A stretch of 64,000 bases of DNA from an uncultured Alphaproteobacteria bacterium (GTDB lineage: Bacteria > Pseudomonadota > Alphaproteobacteria > RF32 > CAG-239). Position numbers and translations under genes: made by a program. Within the stretch, counting starts at the first letter, position 1. Every line of letters begins with the position of its first letter. Where the stretch lies: assembly GCA_910587405.1 (NCBI GenBank), contig CAJUKS010000002.1:17545-81544 (forward strand), written 5' to 3'. The notes under the pieces are model-generated. The model made no database searches and was not told the DNA's origin. It was given only the letters and a program-made list of their open reading frames with translations. Below are positions 26,795 through 36,403 of the stretch, piece by piece.

Positions 26795-28426
26795 ATGAGA
26801 AAAAAGACTTTTAAAATATTTGTTAACAGTTTTATCATTTCTCTGTTCACAATGTGGGCGTTTAATGAGCTTTTTGCCGTACCGGCACAATCCAAAAGCG
26901 CCGAGATATCCATTCCGGAAAAGAACATTGCGCTCTTTTTCCAAAGCGACATGACGGCAACGGGACAGGCTCTGGCTCCGGTTGAAGTTCTTTCGCTGGC
27001 AGCGCCTTTGCCGAGAAAAAACGAACGGGATGTTCTTATTGATAAAAATTTGTTTGTTTTTGACAATGATGACGGCATCAGCATCAGTTCGGTCGAAGAC
27101 GCCGCCGACATTCCGTTGGAATATTCTGCCGCCGCCCGAAACGTAGTTTTAGCGGAAAACAAGCCGGAAACCCGGCCTTCCGGCGACTCGGAAAACAATA
27201 TCGCGGCATTTGAACAGCAGACACAGGCATTTGCCCAAACAACCGACGCCCCCGTTACGGAAAACCCGGTTAAAAACCCCGAAGATCTTTTGACGTCGGC
27301 ATCCCCGGAAATTGAGCCTCAGTTTCCGGTAGACAGCGCTCTTTCGCTGCAACCGGCCGACTCTGCGCCGTCAGAAGCCCCGACAGCCCTTGCCGCCGCC
27401 GAGACAGATAAAAATGACCAGATGATTCCGCTGGAATTCGGCCTGCAAAAGGGCCGCGAAACCTCGGTAGAAATTGCAACCGCCGCGCCGGACAATCAGA
27501 TCGCGATGGCGGAAGGCGGAACGCTGGACGTCGAATCAATCGCCGTTAAGCCGACCCTCGAAAAAGACAGAATATCCGGCCGCGAGTGGCACGAAATGAC
27601 GGCCCGCGACGTCGAGGAAAGTCCCTGGGTCGTTGCCAAAGGGGCCCGCAATCCGAAAAACAACCACGTTTTGGAAGAAGATTTTTACAAAGGCATGAAC
27701 GAATCGGAAATCGCCGATATACTCAATCGGCCCGAGGCCATGGCCGATGAAGACAATCAGGTCCAAACCGCCGAAATGGTCAAGAATATCTTAATTCCGA
27801 TCCCGGAAGACATCCTTAACGACAAAAACCTCACGCCGCAACTGGTTTCCCCCAAAAAGAGCCTTGACCGGAAAAATACCGAACCGGAAGAAGAAACCGT
27901 TGCCGAAGAAGAAAAAAGCGGCGGCCTGTTTAAAAGTCTCGCTTCGATGTTCAGCGGTTCTGACAGCAATGAAAGCGACGAAGTGACAACCGACGAAGAA
28001 ACAACCGAAAAACCCAAAAAAGCAAAAAAACGCAAAGGCTTATTTTCGGCTTTCGGCGGCGACAAAACGCCGACCAAAATCCTGCCGGCCGAGATGCGGC
28101 TTTCTTTCCAGCCGGGACGCGCCGAAATTTCGGGAACCACTTTACGATGGATTCAGGCATTCGCCAACAAAGTTATCGAGGATCCCAACGTTATTCTGGA
28201 AGTCAGAATCGATCGCACCAGTTCTTTTGAACTGCAGCAAAAAAGATTAAACTTATTACACAATATTTTAACTAATAAGGGTGTAGATTACGGAAAAATA
28301 AATACCGTTTTCACCTCCCGCGAGCCAAATTCGTTTATTATCAGGACTTTAAGGATTAACGAAAACGTCAATAACGATATGCCGGAAAACAATAAAAGGC
28401 AGAGTCTGTATTACCAATCGTGGTAG
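26795..28426 (+). CDS. Exported protein with OmpA-like C-terminus, first gene of pilus operon
   Basis: A 543-residue protein. An N-terminal hydrophobic segment (IFVNSFIISLFTMWAFNELFA) acts as signal or anchor. It is followed by about 370 residues of Ala/Glu/Pro-rich, probably disordered sequence. A C-terminal domain (about 435-520) contains RLSFQPGRAEISGTTLRWIQ and ILEVRIDRTSSFELQQKR, which resembles the OmpA/MotB peptidoglycan-binding fold: an F-x-x-G-x-A-x-I start and an arginine-rich helix that aligns one block of OmpA. ATG at 26795 was chosen for GAGGGG upstream. As the first gene of the pilus operon it may tether the apparatus to the cell wall (inference). The OmpA assignment is by pattern only. 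Confidence 0.65.
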   Translation: MRKKTFKIFVNSFIISLFTMWAFNELFAVPAQSKSAEISIPEKNIALFFQSDMTATGQALAPVEVLSLAAPLPRKNERDVLIDKNLFVFDNDDGISISSVEDAADIPLEYSAAARNVVLAENKPETRPSGDSENNIAAFEQQTQAFAQTTDAPVTENPVKNPEDLLTSASPEIEPQFPVDSALSLQPADSAPSEAPTALAAAETDKNDQMIPLEFGLQKGRETSVEIATAAPDNQIAMAEGGTLDVESIAVKPTLEKDRISGREWHEMTARDVEESPWVVAKGARNPKNNHVLEEDFYKGMNESEIADILNRPEAMADEDNQVQTAEMVKNILIPIPEDILNDKNLTPQLVSPKKSLDRKNTEPEEETVAEEEKSGGLFKSLASMFSGSDSNESDEVTTDEETTEKPKKAKKRKGLFSAFGGDKTPTKILPAEMRLSFQPGRAEISGTTLRWIQAFANKVIEDPNVILEVRIDRTSSFELQQKRLNLLHNILTNKGVDYGKINTVFTSREPNSFIIRTLRINENVNNDMPENNKRQSLYYQSW

Positions 28427-28504
28427 AATATCTGCTTGATTATTTTTTTTCAGTATGTATGATAGGTTAAAAATATGAATAAAAACAGCTTAGGAAACAC
28501 GAAA

Positions 28505-29188
28505 ATGAACTACAAATTTCTTATATCAGCCGGTTTTTTAGGAGTTCTGCTGTTATCGGGTTGCGCAAGCAACAACGATTATGAATATGAGTATTCAGAG
28601 ACACAAGCCGCTCCGGGCACAACCGTCAAACAGACCTGCCCGGCCGGTCAATATCCCACTCCCGGAATCACCGGTTGTGCCGCCGAAGACGAGTTCGTCA
28701 ACTATACCAAAGTTGCCGCCGATTACCGTGAATACGGCGAAAGAACTCCCCGCGATCATTTAATAGTTCAATCCGGTGCCGGAAGCAACATGTCGGCAAC
28801 CATTCCGCCTTCAATCGACGGTGAGGTTATTGATTATGAAGAAGAAATCACCGTGGACGAAAAAATCGGCGAAGGCGCGGACGTAGGCGGTTCCGGCGAA
28901 GGTTACAGCGCCGATGATCCGGTCGAAGACTGGCTGGCCGAAGAAGGTAAAAGCCTGAAGCTGTTGCTAACCGAATGGTGCGACCGGGCCGGCTGGCGCC
29001 TGATTTGGAACACTAACCGTAACTATACTTTAACCGCCGGCGCTATGTTCAGAGGCCGCTTTGCCGACGTCAGTTCGGCTTTGGTAAGAGCTTTTGCCCG
29101 GGCCCGTCCGGCTCCGATAGCTACATTTTATAAAGGAAACCGCGTCTTGGTAGTCGAGACTATGGAGGATGAGAATGCGTATGAATAA
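28505..29188 (+). CDS. pilL: TcpQ/PilL-type pilus lipoprotein
   Basis: A 227-residue lipoprotein with signal and lipobox LSGC (FLISAGFLGVLLLSGCASN). The C-terminal 80 residues (DWLAEEGKSLKLLLTEWCDR, then GWRLIWNTNRNYTL and GAMFRGRFADVSSALVRAF) form the TcpQ/PilL domain found in type IVb pilus and related secretin systems, where it helps the secretin insert or engage peptidoglycan. ATG at 28505 was preferred over 28475 because TAGGAA is upstream and the signal peptide then begins cleanly. It overlaps the secretin gene by 14 bp. It corresponds to the C-terminal part of R64 PilL. Confidence 0.78.
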   Translation: MNYKFLISAGFLGVLLLSGCASNNDYEYEYSETQAAPGTTVKQTCPAGQYPTPGITGCAAEDEFVNYTKVAADYREYGERTPRDHLIVQSGAGSNMSATIPPSIDGEVIDYEEEITVDEKIGEGADVGGSGEGYSADDPVEDWLAEEGKSLKLLLTEWCDRAGWRLIWNTNRNYTLTAGAMFRGRFADVSSALVRAFARARPAPIATFYKGNRVLVVETMEDENAYE

Positions 29189-30791
29189 TTGGATTAAATA
29201 CAGTTTGGGTTTGGGTCTGGTTGCTCTGATCGGCGCCTGCTCGATTGCGACCAGTATGGACGCAACGCTGGAACGCGAAGTTGAAGCAACAACCGAACTC
29301 AAGGAAAAAGCCAAAGCTCCGAGCGAGGCCGCTCCGGAAGACGTGGTTCGGGTTAAAAACGAGATCTGGCTCGGCGACAAGAGTATTGTAGAATATGAAG
29401 GCGCCCCGATCCCCGCTTATCTGGAAACCAAAGAAGGCATTACTTTGATCAGCAACCGCCCGATCACTTTATACGAAATCGGCGACATGATTAACAAAAT
29501 CACTTCGGTTCAGGTCAGATTTGCCCCGCATCTGGAAGAAGATCTTCTGAAATCCGCAACGGAAAACGTTCCGTCTCCGGATCAGATCAACGCCCACTGG
29601 GCCGATCCGACCAAAATGCTGGTTTCTTACCGCGGACCTTTAAGCGGATTGCTGGATGAAATCGGCTCCCGTTTCGGAATTTGGTGGCGTTATGAAAAGA
29701 ACGAAATTTATTTCTATAAGTTTATGACCAAAACTTTTGTTCTGTACAGTCTGCCGACCAAACAGTCTTTGACTTCCAACATCGGCGGTTCGTCAACCGA
29801 TTCAGGCAGCGGCGGCACTTCCGCCCTCACCCTGACCAACTCTGCCGAGTTAGAGTTGTGGAGCAACATTGAAAAATCGATTACCTCAATGGTCGGCAAA
29901 GATGCCCAGTTGTCTCTGGATCCGACCAACGGAACCATTTCGTTGACCGCAACGCCGAACGACATCCGCAAAGTTGCTCATTTTGTCAATGAACAGAATA
30001 CGCGTCTGTCCCGTCAGGTTGCCATCAGCATTAAAGTTTTGCAAGTCACCGTTAACGATTCGGACACTTTCTCGCTTAATCTGAAAACTTTGTTTAACGA
30101 CGGCAAAACTTCCATCGGTCTGGCCAGCGCTGCAAGCGGTTTGAGTTCCGATATTGCCGAAAACCTGACAATGACCATCATGCCGGGCAACTGGAATATC
30201 AATTCCAGCATCCAGGCATTGTCAACTCAGGCAACCACCAACCTGATTACCAGCGGTACGGTAACCACTTTGAATAATAAGTCGGCCCCGATTCAGGTTG
30301 TCAAGAAACAGAACTACATTTCCGAAATCACCAAAACCAACAGCGGCGGCGACTCGGGAACTTATGACCTGTCGACGGAAACCGAAGAAATCGAAACCGG
30401 CTTTACGATGAACGTATTGCCCCGCATCTTGGAACACGGACGTCTGCTGCTTAAATTCGACCTCACGCTGTCCGACCTTTTGGCTTTGGAAAAGGTTGAC
30501 CTGATCAGCGGCAACGACGGCGAAAGCGAAGGCGGCGAATATATTCAGAACCCGATCATCGAATCGCGCGGCTTTACTCAGGAAGTTGCTCTGAAGTCGG
30601 GAGAATCTCTGGTGCTGACAGGTTATGAACGCGTCGAAAACAGTGCGGAAAAACGCGGCGTCGGTTCTGCAACCAATTCTTTGCTGGGCGGTACCGCAAC
30701 GGCCGGAAAAGTCAGAAGCATCTTAGTGATCATTTTAACCCCCGTGGTGCTGGAATCTCCGCTTAATCCGGAAACCAGAGTACGCGACTAG
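29175..30791 (+). CDS. pilN: PilN-type outer-membrane secretin (type IVb pilus)
   Basis: A 538-residue lipoprotein secretin. A lipobox (GLGLVALIGACSIATS) is followed by an N-terminal domain (about 60-180), a Ser/Gly-rich loop (about 195-215) and the secretin core (about 270-535) with VAISIKVLQVTVNDSD, FTMNVLPRILEHGRLLLKFD, the EGGEYIQNPIIESRGF turn and the end VRSILVIILTPVVLESP. It forms the outer-membrane ring through which the pilus leaves the cell. Three in-frame ATGs lie at 29169, 29175 and 29181; 29175 is 6 bp after GGAGG. The order PilL-PilN-PilO-PilP-PilQ-PilR-PilS is that of IncI R64. Confidence 0.9.
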   Translation: MRMNNWIKYSLGLGLVALIGACSIATSMDATLEREVEATTELKEKAKAPSEAAPEDVVRVKNEIWLGDKSIVEYEGAPIPAYLETKEGITLISNRPITLYEIGDMINKITSVQVRFAPHLEEDLLKSATENVPSPDQINAHWADPTKMLVSYRGPLSGLLDEIGSRFGIWWRYEKNEIYFYKFMTKTFVLYSLPTKQSLTSNIGGSSTDSGSGGTSALTLTNSAELELWSNIEKSITSMVGKDAQLSLDPTNGTISLTATPNDIRKVAHFVNEQNTRLSRQVAISIKVLQVTVNDSDTFSLNLKTLFNDGKTSIGLASAASGLSSDIAENLTMTIMPGNWNINSSIQALSTQATTNLITSGTVTTLNNKSAPIQVVKKQNYISEITKTNSGGDSGTYDLSTETEEIETGFTMNVLPRILEHGRLLLKFDLTLSDLLALEKVDLISGNDGESEGGEYIQNPIIESRGFTQEVALKSGESLVLTGYERVENSAEKRGVGSATNSLLGGTATAGKVRSILVIILTPVVLESPLNPETRVRD

Positions 30792-30820
30792 ACTTAAATT
30801 TCTGATAAAAGGAAACGAAC

Positions 30821-32092
30821 GTGTTAGACGATGCCAAAATGCTAGATGACGAATATAAAGCAGATCAGGAACGGAGCTGGGGTACTCATTTCGTATCCGG
30901 CGGCGTAGAGTTTGCCACCAGCCTGTTCTGGCAGTCTCTGCAAAATCAGGACGCGCCGCTGGCCGAAATCATAGAGTCCTCGCAGGGCGTTTTGGAAGGC
31001 GCCGATCTGTACTGCATAAAGAAAGGCAAAACACCGCAGTTTGGTATTTGCGTTTCGGCAGACGGCTACAAACCGGGACAAAATGCCGGTGCGGTCACCT
31101 TGTCTTCGGCGCTCAGCGACCAACCTTCCTTCGTTGCGGTATTTAAAGTACCGAACGGATGGTGGTATGTCTGCGTACGCGATGACGTTATTCTGGCAAA
31201 CGGCGATATGCTCTATCTTTCGGAAGAAGACGCCAAGAAACAGTTCATGAGCATGTTGATGGTCCCGGACTGGAAGCTGAAGATTGCTCCGCCGGAATGG
31301 AATATTGAAGACACTTTATACCCCGATCTCGACGATTTGTTGTCTCGCGGCAGTAAAGTCAAGCTGCAAAAAATCAACACCAAAGGCAAGATGTTTTATA
31401 TCATTGCCGGTGCCGGCGCTTTCATTGTCCTCTATATTCTCTACCAGTTGTTTATGAGCCTGTTTGACACCACGCCGACGGTGCCGGTTATGGTACCGGT
31501 GGCGCCGAAAGTCGTCAAGACGGAGGAGATTCCGCCCGAACCGAAACCGTGGGAGAATCTGCCCGATCCGATCATGGTAATGGGCAGTTGTCAGGACAAG
31601 ATCATGGACTTGGTGACGATTATGCCGCCGGGTTGGAAAATCGGCAATCTGACCTGTACCACCGGCGGTGCCAGCACAACCTGGAGCAGATTGTTCGGAC
31701 GGATTTCAATTGCCGACAAAGCATTAAACACTTCCGGCCTGAACTTTTCCGCACGTTCGATCTCAGACGACGGCAACACGGTCATGGCGGCTTTAAGTTT
31801 GGGAAACATCAATACCGAAACTTCGGAACCGACGCGCTCGATGATGGATTTGAAGATCAACCTCAACGAATTCTTTCAGTCGATCGATCAGAAAGTTGCC
31901 TTAAATGACGAAGTATACACTTCTCCGCAACAGAACGTATACCGCTCGGTAAAATTTAAGTTCAGTTCAAACTATAATCCTAAAGTCTGGAGCAATTTGT
32001 TAACAAAATTTTCAGGACTTACGATTAATTTAATAATGTACAACCCCGAAACCGGTGTTTGGGAATATGAAGGAGCTATCTATGCATTATAG
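30821..32092 (+). CDS. pilO: PilO-type pilus assembly protein
   Basis: A 423-residue bitopic protein. A cytoplasmic domain (1-185) contains VPNGWWYVCVRDDVILANGD, one membrane helix lies at about 194-214 (MFYIIAGAGAFIVLYILYQL), then a periplasmic domain. This is the layout of the type IVb PilO (PAP_PilO) family, an inner-membrane platform protein, not of the smaller type IVa PilO. The start is GTG with AAAGGAAACG upstream. Its 3' end overlaps pilP by 11 bp. Confidence 0.8.
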   Translation: MLDDAKMLDDEYKADQERSWGTHFVSGGVEFATSLFWQSLQNQDAPLAEIIESSQGVLEGADLYCIKKGKTPQFGICVSADGYKPGQNAGAVTLSSALSDQPSFVAVFKVPNGWWYVCVRDDVILANGDMLYLSEEDAKKQFMSMLMVPDWKLKIAPPEWNIEDTLYPDLDDLLSRGSKVKLQKINTKGKMFYIIAGAGAFIVLYILYQLFMSLFDTTPTVPVMVPVAPKVVKTEEIPPEPKPWENLPDPIMVMGSCQDKIMDLVTIMPPGWKIGNLTCTTGGASTTWSRLFGRISIADKALNTSGLNFSARSISDDGNTVMAALSLGNINTETSEPTRSMMDLKINLNEFFQSIDQKVALNDEVYTSPQQNVYRSVKFKFSSNYNPKVWSNLLTKFSGLTINLIMYNPETGVWEYEGAIYAL

Positions 32093-33581
32093 TTTTAGAA
32101 ATACTTTATGTGGTTTGGCAGTAGTTGTTGCCGCAGGATTGTTGGCCGATCAGGCTGCCGCTCAAACCGTCACTTTGATGGAAAACGACGACACGGTCGC
32201 CCTTGCTCCGATGGACGAATCATCCGCGCCGGAAGAAATATCGCTGTTTGACGAACAAATGGGAGATGTTTCGCTGCCGGGGGCCGGTCTCATTTCGCCG
32301 TCGCAACCGACCAACAGCGTCGCCACAGACGTTATTCCGATGGAAAGCGACAACGACGATTCCGAAGAATCGGTAACCACAATTTCGATTGAAGACGAAA
32401 CCGACATGATGGACATGGGACAGATCGAAAACGACAAGATGCCCCTGGGTGCGCCGACAGCGGCCAAAACGGTTTCGACGGTACCGCCGACGGTCACTCC
32501 GGAAGTGACCGGAAAATTGCTGGGCGCCAAACCGACCGGCGGTTTTGACGAAACGATCTCTCCCTCGATCAGCAATGACCTGTTTGCCAGAATGTCCGAT
32601 TTGGAAAAGCAGACGACTTTGTTGAATTTGGAACTGAAAAAAGAAAGAGTTCAGAACGAAATTGCCGCCGTTAAGGCTCAACGCCTGAAAGCACAGCAGG
32701 AAGAAGAGGCTCGTAAAGAAGAAGAAGAAAGAAAAAGAATCGAATGGGAAAACGAGCAGGAACGTCTGATGGTCGCCGAACAAACCAAATTGAAGGAAGC
32801 GGCCGCCGCTCTGGAAAGACTGCGTCAGGAAAAAATCGTTAAGGCTTATAAGGCAACCATGCTCGACGCTACCCAGAAATGGATTAAGAAAAACGCCGAA
32901 GTATACGCTCAGATGGCCAAAAAAGACGCCGAGACCAAACAGATTTTGGCAGACAACAAAAAGAAACTGTCGGTTTTGAAACAAAAGGCCGACGATCTGA
33001 AGAGCAAAGCGGAAAATGCGCGGGTGGCTTATGACAAGAAAATAGCCAACCTCGAAAGCCAGATTTCCATTTTGAAAACCCGTCTGGAAGCCGAAATCGA
33101 ATCTTCGAAGAAAAAGCTGGCTGCCGCCAAGGCAGAAGCCGCTACGGGCAAAAAGAATCCGTTTGCCACTTCAATCAGCGGAATCGACATGACAACGCCG
33201 CTGGCACCGGAAAAAATCAAGCTCAGCAGCGAATATGCGATTATGGAAATTACCGGTCAGGGTGAAGAACTGGCGGCCAAACTGATCAATACCGACGGCG
33301 ACGTCTTTATGGTTAAGCCGGGCACCACGCTGAGAAACGGCTTTACGATCGATGACATTGCGCAGACTTATGTCAGTGCGGTCAAAGATAACGAAAAAGA
33401 TTATCTCTATTTCTCCGCCGGCGGCATTCTGGATCGTGAACCGGTTCCGTCCGACATCAACATCAAAGCGCCGGTTGATCCCAACGACCCCAACAGCGGC
33501 AACAACAACCAACCGCGCGGACGTCAGATCAACACCACTCAGGGAATCCCGAGTTTAGGCCAGGGAATGTTTATCAGATAG
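32082..33581 (+). CDS. pilP: PilP-type pilus assembly protein with long coiled coil
   Basis: A 499-residue exported protein. The signal peptide ends ADQAAAQT. An acidic, probably disordered part reaches to about 165, then a long coiled coil (about 165-365) with many K/E/A heptads. The C-terminal PilP-like domain (about 385-465) has EYAIMEITGQGEELAAKLIN and VKPGTTLRNGFTIDDIAQTY. R64-type PilP is about 150-200 residues, so the coiled-coil insert makes this version over twice as long. AAGGAG lies 6 bp before the ATG at 32082. It links the inner platform to the secretin. Confidence 0.75.
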   Translation: MHYSFRNTLCGLAVVVAAGLLADQAAAQTVTLMENDDTVALAPMDESSAPEEISLFDEQMGDVSLPGAGLISPSQPTNSVATDVIPMESDNDDSEESVTTISIEDETDMMDMGQIENDKMPLGAPTAAKTVSTVPPTVTPEVTGKLLGAKPTGGFDETISPSISNDLFARMSDLEKQTTLLNLELKKERVQNEIAAVKAQRLKAQQEEEARKEEEERKRIEWENEQERLMVAEQTKLKEAAAALERLRQEKIVKAYKATMLDATQKWIKKNAEVYAQMAKKDAETKQILADNKKKLSVLKQKADDLKSKAENARVAYDKKIANLESQISILKTRLEAEIESSKKKLAAAKAEAATGKKNPFATSISGIDMTTPLAPEKIKLSSEYAIMEITGQGEELAAKLINTDGDVFMVKPGTTLRNGFTIDDIAQTYVSAVKDNEKDYLYFSAGGILDREPVPSDINIKAPVDPNDPNSGNNNQPRGRQINTTQGIPSLGQGMFIR

Positions 33582-33588
33582 CAAAGAA

Positions 33589-35259
33589 ATGGTAGAAGAA
33601 AGCACAACACAAGGCAAAGAAAACGCTAATATCTCCGGGGCTGCTCCTGCCGAGCAGCCCAAGAAGACAAGTTCGAAGGATTTTATTGAGGGTCTTTTTG
33701 CCAACGACAATTACTTGTGCACTATGCCCAAAGGCAAGCTGCCGGACGGTTCGTCATTAAACATCAACGACGAAACGCGCCGGCGTTTGGCGCTTTTTGC
33801 CGACGGCACATTATTGATCTCCAAGGACCACCGTTTTGACGGCTCGGTTCTGAGCTTTTTGAGCATTGCGGAAAAGAAGGGGATCAAGATGAAAGCCCCG
33901 GTTTATGTTTCGCAAAACGAACTGGCAACCATTTATGCGATGGCCGAACGCAATCAGGTCTTTTCGGAAGATGATGAAGACCTGGCACGTTTGCAAATGC
34001 AACGCGACTTTGTTAACATTACCAAACGCGCCTCGTCAATGAAAGTATCCGACGTGCACGTCGTGGTCTCCGACAACTGTACCGAAATCTTTTTCCGCGC
34101 CAACGGCGTGATGATCAAAGAAATGGAATACAGTAAAGAATGGGGCGATCAATTTGTACGTGCAGCCTTTGCCTCAGCCGATATTTCGGACGCCAACTAT
34201 GCCCAAAACGAGTTTCAGGGCGCGCAAAAACTGGGGTCGACACCGTTGCGCGGTTCCAAAGGCAAACTGATGCTGCCGCACAACGTGCTGGCGATCCGCC
34301 TGCAGTTTAACCCGATCGCCTTCGGTTCGCAATATTTGGTTATGCGTCTGTTATATGCCGACGACAATCCGGACGGCAACGATGATTTGGCGGCTCTCGG
34401 CTGCGGCGAATATGAACAGGATTTGTTTTTCCGCCTGCGTGCGGCGCCGGTAGGGTTGAATATCGTCGCCGGACCGACCGGTTCGGGAAAATCGACCCTG
34501 CTGCAAAGAAACATGATCAAACTGATCAAAGAGAAAAACGGCGAAATTAACCTGCTGACGGTAGAAGATCCGCCGGAATATCCGATTCCCGGCGCCCGGC
34601 AGATGCCGGTGACCAACGCCAACACCGAAGAAGAAAAAACTGTTCAATTTACGCTGGCCTTGTCCGCCGCATTGCGATCCGACCCGGACGTTTTGATGGT
34701 GGGTGAAATCCGTTCGCTCGCCACCGCCAGTCTGACATTTAAAGGCGCGTTGTCGGGACACTTGGTTTGGGCGACTTTGCACGCCAACTCGGCACCGGCT
34801 ATCGTAACCCGTTTGCGCGATATGGGCGTGCAATCGTATATGTTAAGCGACCCGGAACTGCTGAAAGGATTGATTTCCCAACGTCTGTTCCGCAAACTTT
34901 GCCCCTATTGCCGTATTCCTGTAAAAGAAAAGCTCGACTATCCGGCTGTTAAACGTCTGCGTACCGCGCTGGGCGATTTCGGGGTTGAGAACACCTATCT
35001 GAAAGGCCCCGGCTGCAAGTTCTGCGAAGGTCGCGGCATCAAAGGACGTTTGGGCGTGCAGGAAATGATTTTGCCCGACGGAACTTTTTTGGAATTGATG
35101 ATTGCCGGCGAAACCCGCAAAGCAATTGACTACTGGACCGGCGACCTTAACGGAAGAACCTTAAAAGACGCCGCGTTGGAACGGATGTTAAAAGGATTGA
35201 TTGATTTGGACGAAGTCGAACGGTGGTGCGGTCTGCTGGATCAGCGTCCGGTATACTAA
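33589..35259 (+). CDS. pilQ: PilQ-type pilus assembly ATPase (GspE/VirB11 superfamily)
   Basis: A 556-residue cytoplasmic ATPase that powers pilus assembly. Walker A GPTGSGKSTLL (about 295-305), Asp box LLTVEDPPEYPIPGARQMPV, Walker B DPDVLMVGEIRS, His box GHLVWATLHANSAPA. Near the end is a four-cysteine zinc motif, CPYC...CKFC (about 441-485), as in GspE/PilB. It is the R64 PilQ counterpart, and it is distinct from the VirB11 in this window. It lies 7 bp after pilP and 18 bp before pilR. Confidence 0.93.
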   Translation: MVEESTTQGKENANISGAAPAEQPKKTSSKDFIEGLFANDNYLCTMPKGKLPDGSSLNINDETRRRLALFADGTLLISKDHRFDGSVLSFLSIAEKKGIKMKAPVYVSQNELATIYAMAERNQVFSEDDEDLARLQMQRDFVNITKRASSMKVSDVHVVVSDNCTEIFFRANGVMIKEMEYSKEWGDQFVRAAFASADISDANYAQNEFQGAQKLGSTPLRGSKGKLMLPHNVLAIRLQFNPIAFGSQYLVMRLLYADDNPDGNDDLAALGCGEYEQDLFFRLRAAPVGLNIVAGPTGSGKSTLLQRNMIKLIKEKNGEINLLTVEDPPEYPIPGARQMPVTNANTEEEKTVQFTLALSAALRSDPDVLMVGEIRSLATASLTFKGALSGHLVWATLHANSAPAIVTRLRDMGVQSYMLSDPELLKGLISQRLFRKLCPYCRIPVKEKLDYPAVKRLRTALGDFGVENTYLKGPGCKFCEGRGIKGRLGVQEMILPDGTFLELMIAGETRKAIDYWTGDLNGRTLKDAALERMLKGLIDLDEVERWCGLLDQRPVY

Positions 35260-35277
35260 AACAGAGAGGAAAAGAAG

Positions 35278-36402
35278 ATGGAAGAGAAGAAAAGAGATTC
35301 GGCCTCTAACTTAAGTCAGGCACTGAAAAAAGTAAACAGCATCGAAATTTACTATGCGAAAATGATCTGCCTGATGTCGGGGGCTACCCGGTTGAAGATT
35401 TACCGGAAGATCGCCTCTTTGATGAGCAACCGGTTTTCGCTGATGAACGCGCTGGACATGCTGCACGCAACCATCACCAACGACGGCAAAAACCCCAGCG
35501 AACCGATGGCGATTGCGATTGCGCAATGGGGTTACGGCCTGCAAAACGGTATGTCGTTTTCCGACGCCCTCAAAGGCTGGGCACCGGACCGCGAACGTCT
35601 GATGCTGTCTGTGGGCGACGTTTCCGACTTGGAAGGCGCTTTATACAACCTGATCCGGGTTACCGAAGGTACCACCAAAATGCTGCGCCCGATTATCGGC
35701 GCGATTTCCTACCCGGCCTTCCTGATGATGATGGTGGTTTTGATTATTTACGGTATCGGCGCCTACATGGTGCCGCCGATGATCGACGCGGCGCCGAACA
35801 CGCGCTGGCAGGGAACGGCGCGAACGCTGGTGGACTTGTCATCGTGGATTCAGGAATACTGGATTGTCGCCTTTTCCATTTTGCCGTCAATCATGCTGGT
35901 GATCTATCTGACCATCGGCATTTGGACCGGCCCGACGCGGGCGATTGCCGACCACATGCCGCCATGGTCATTGTATAAGGTGTTTGTGGGAATTACCTGG
36001 CTGCTGGCGATGTCGGCGCTGGTGAAAGGCGGAACCCCGGTTTCGAACGCGATGCGCGCCCTGCGAAAGGATTCGACCCGCTATCTGAAAGAACGAATTG
36101 ACAAAGCGCTGGTTTTCATCAACAACGGTGACAACTTGGGACAGGCCTTATCAAAAACCAAGCTGGAATTTCCGGATGCCGAGATTATCGGCGACTTGAA
36201 AATCTATTCGGAAATGGACAACTTTGAAGAAGCGCTGGAAAATCTGGCCAACAACTGGCTGGACGAATCGGCTTACGTTATTGAACAAAAAGCCAGCATT
36301 TTGAACATGGTGGCCTTGCTGATGGTTTCGGGCATTATCGCCTGGGCGGTTATGGGAACCTTTGAAATGCAAGACCAAATCACCAGTTCGATGGGTATGT
36401 AG
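35278..36402 (+). CDS. pilR: PilR-type inner-membrane platform protein (GspF family)
   Basis: A 374-residue polytopic protein of the GspF/PilC family, which couples the assembly ATPase to pilin in the inner membrane. Two GspF repeats are separated by membrane helices at about 143-163 (GAISYPAFLMMMVVLIIYGI), about 195-220 and a last helix at about 340-365. AGAGGA lies upstream of the ATG. It is followed after one base by the ATG of a pilin-like gene, so the two are translationally coupled. Confidence 0.9.
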   Translation: MEEKKRDSASNLSQALKKVNSIEIYYAKMICLMSGATRLKIYRKIASLMSNRFSLMNALDMLHATITNDGKNPSEPMAIAIAQWGYGLQNGMSFSDALKGWAPDRERLMLSVGDVSDLEGALYNLIRVTEGTTKMLRPIIGAISYPAFLMMMVVLIIYGIGAYMVPPMIDAAPNTRWQGTARTLVDLSSWIQEYWIVAFSILPSIMLVIYLTIGIWTGPTRAIADHMPPWSLYKVFVGITWLLAMSALVKGGTPVSNAMRALRKDSTRYLKERIDKALVFINNGDNLGQALSKTKLEFPDAEIIGDLKIYSEMDNFEEALENLANNWLDESAYVIEQKASILNMVALLMVSGIIAWAVMGTFEMQDQITSSMGM

Positions 36403-36403
36403 A

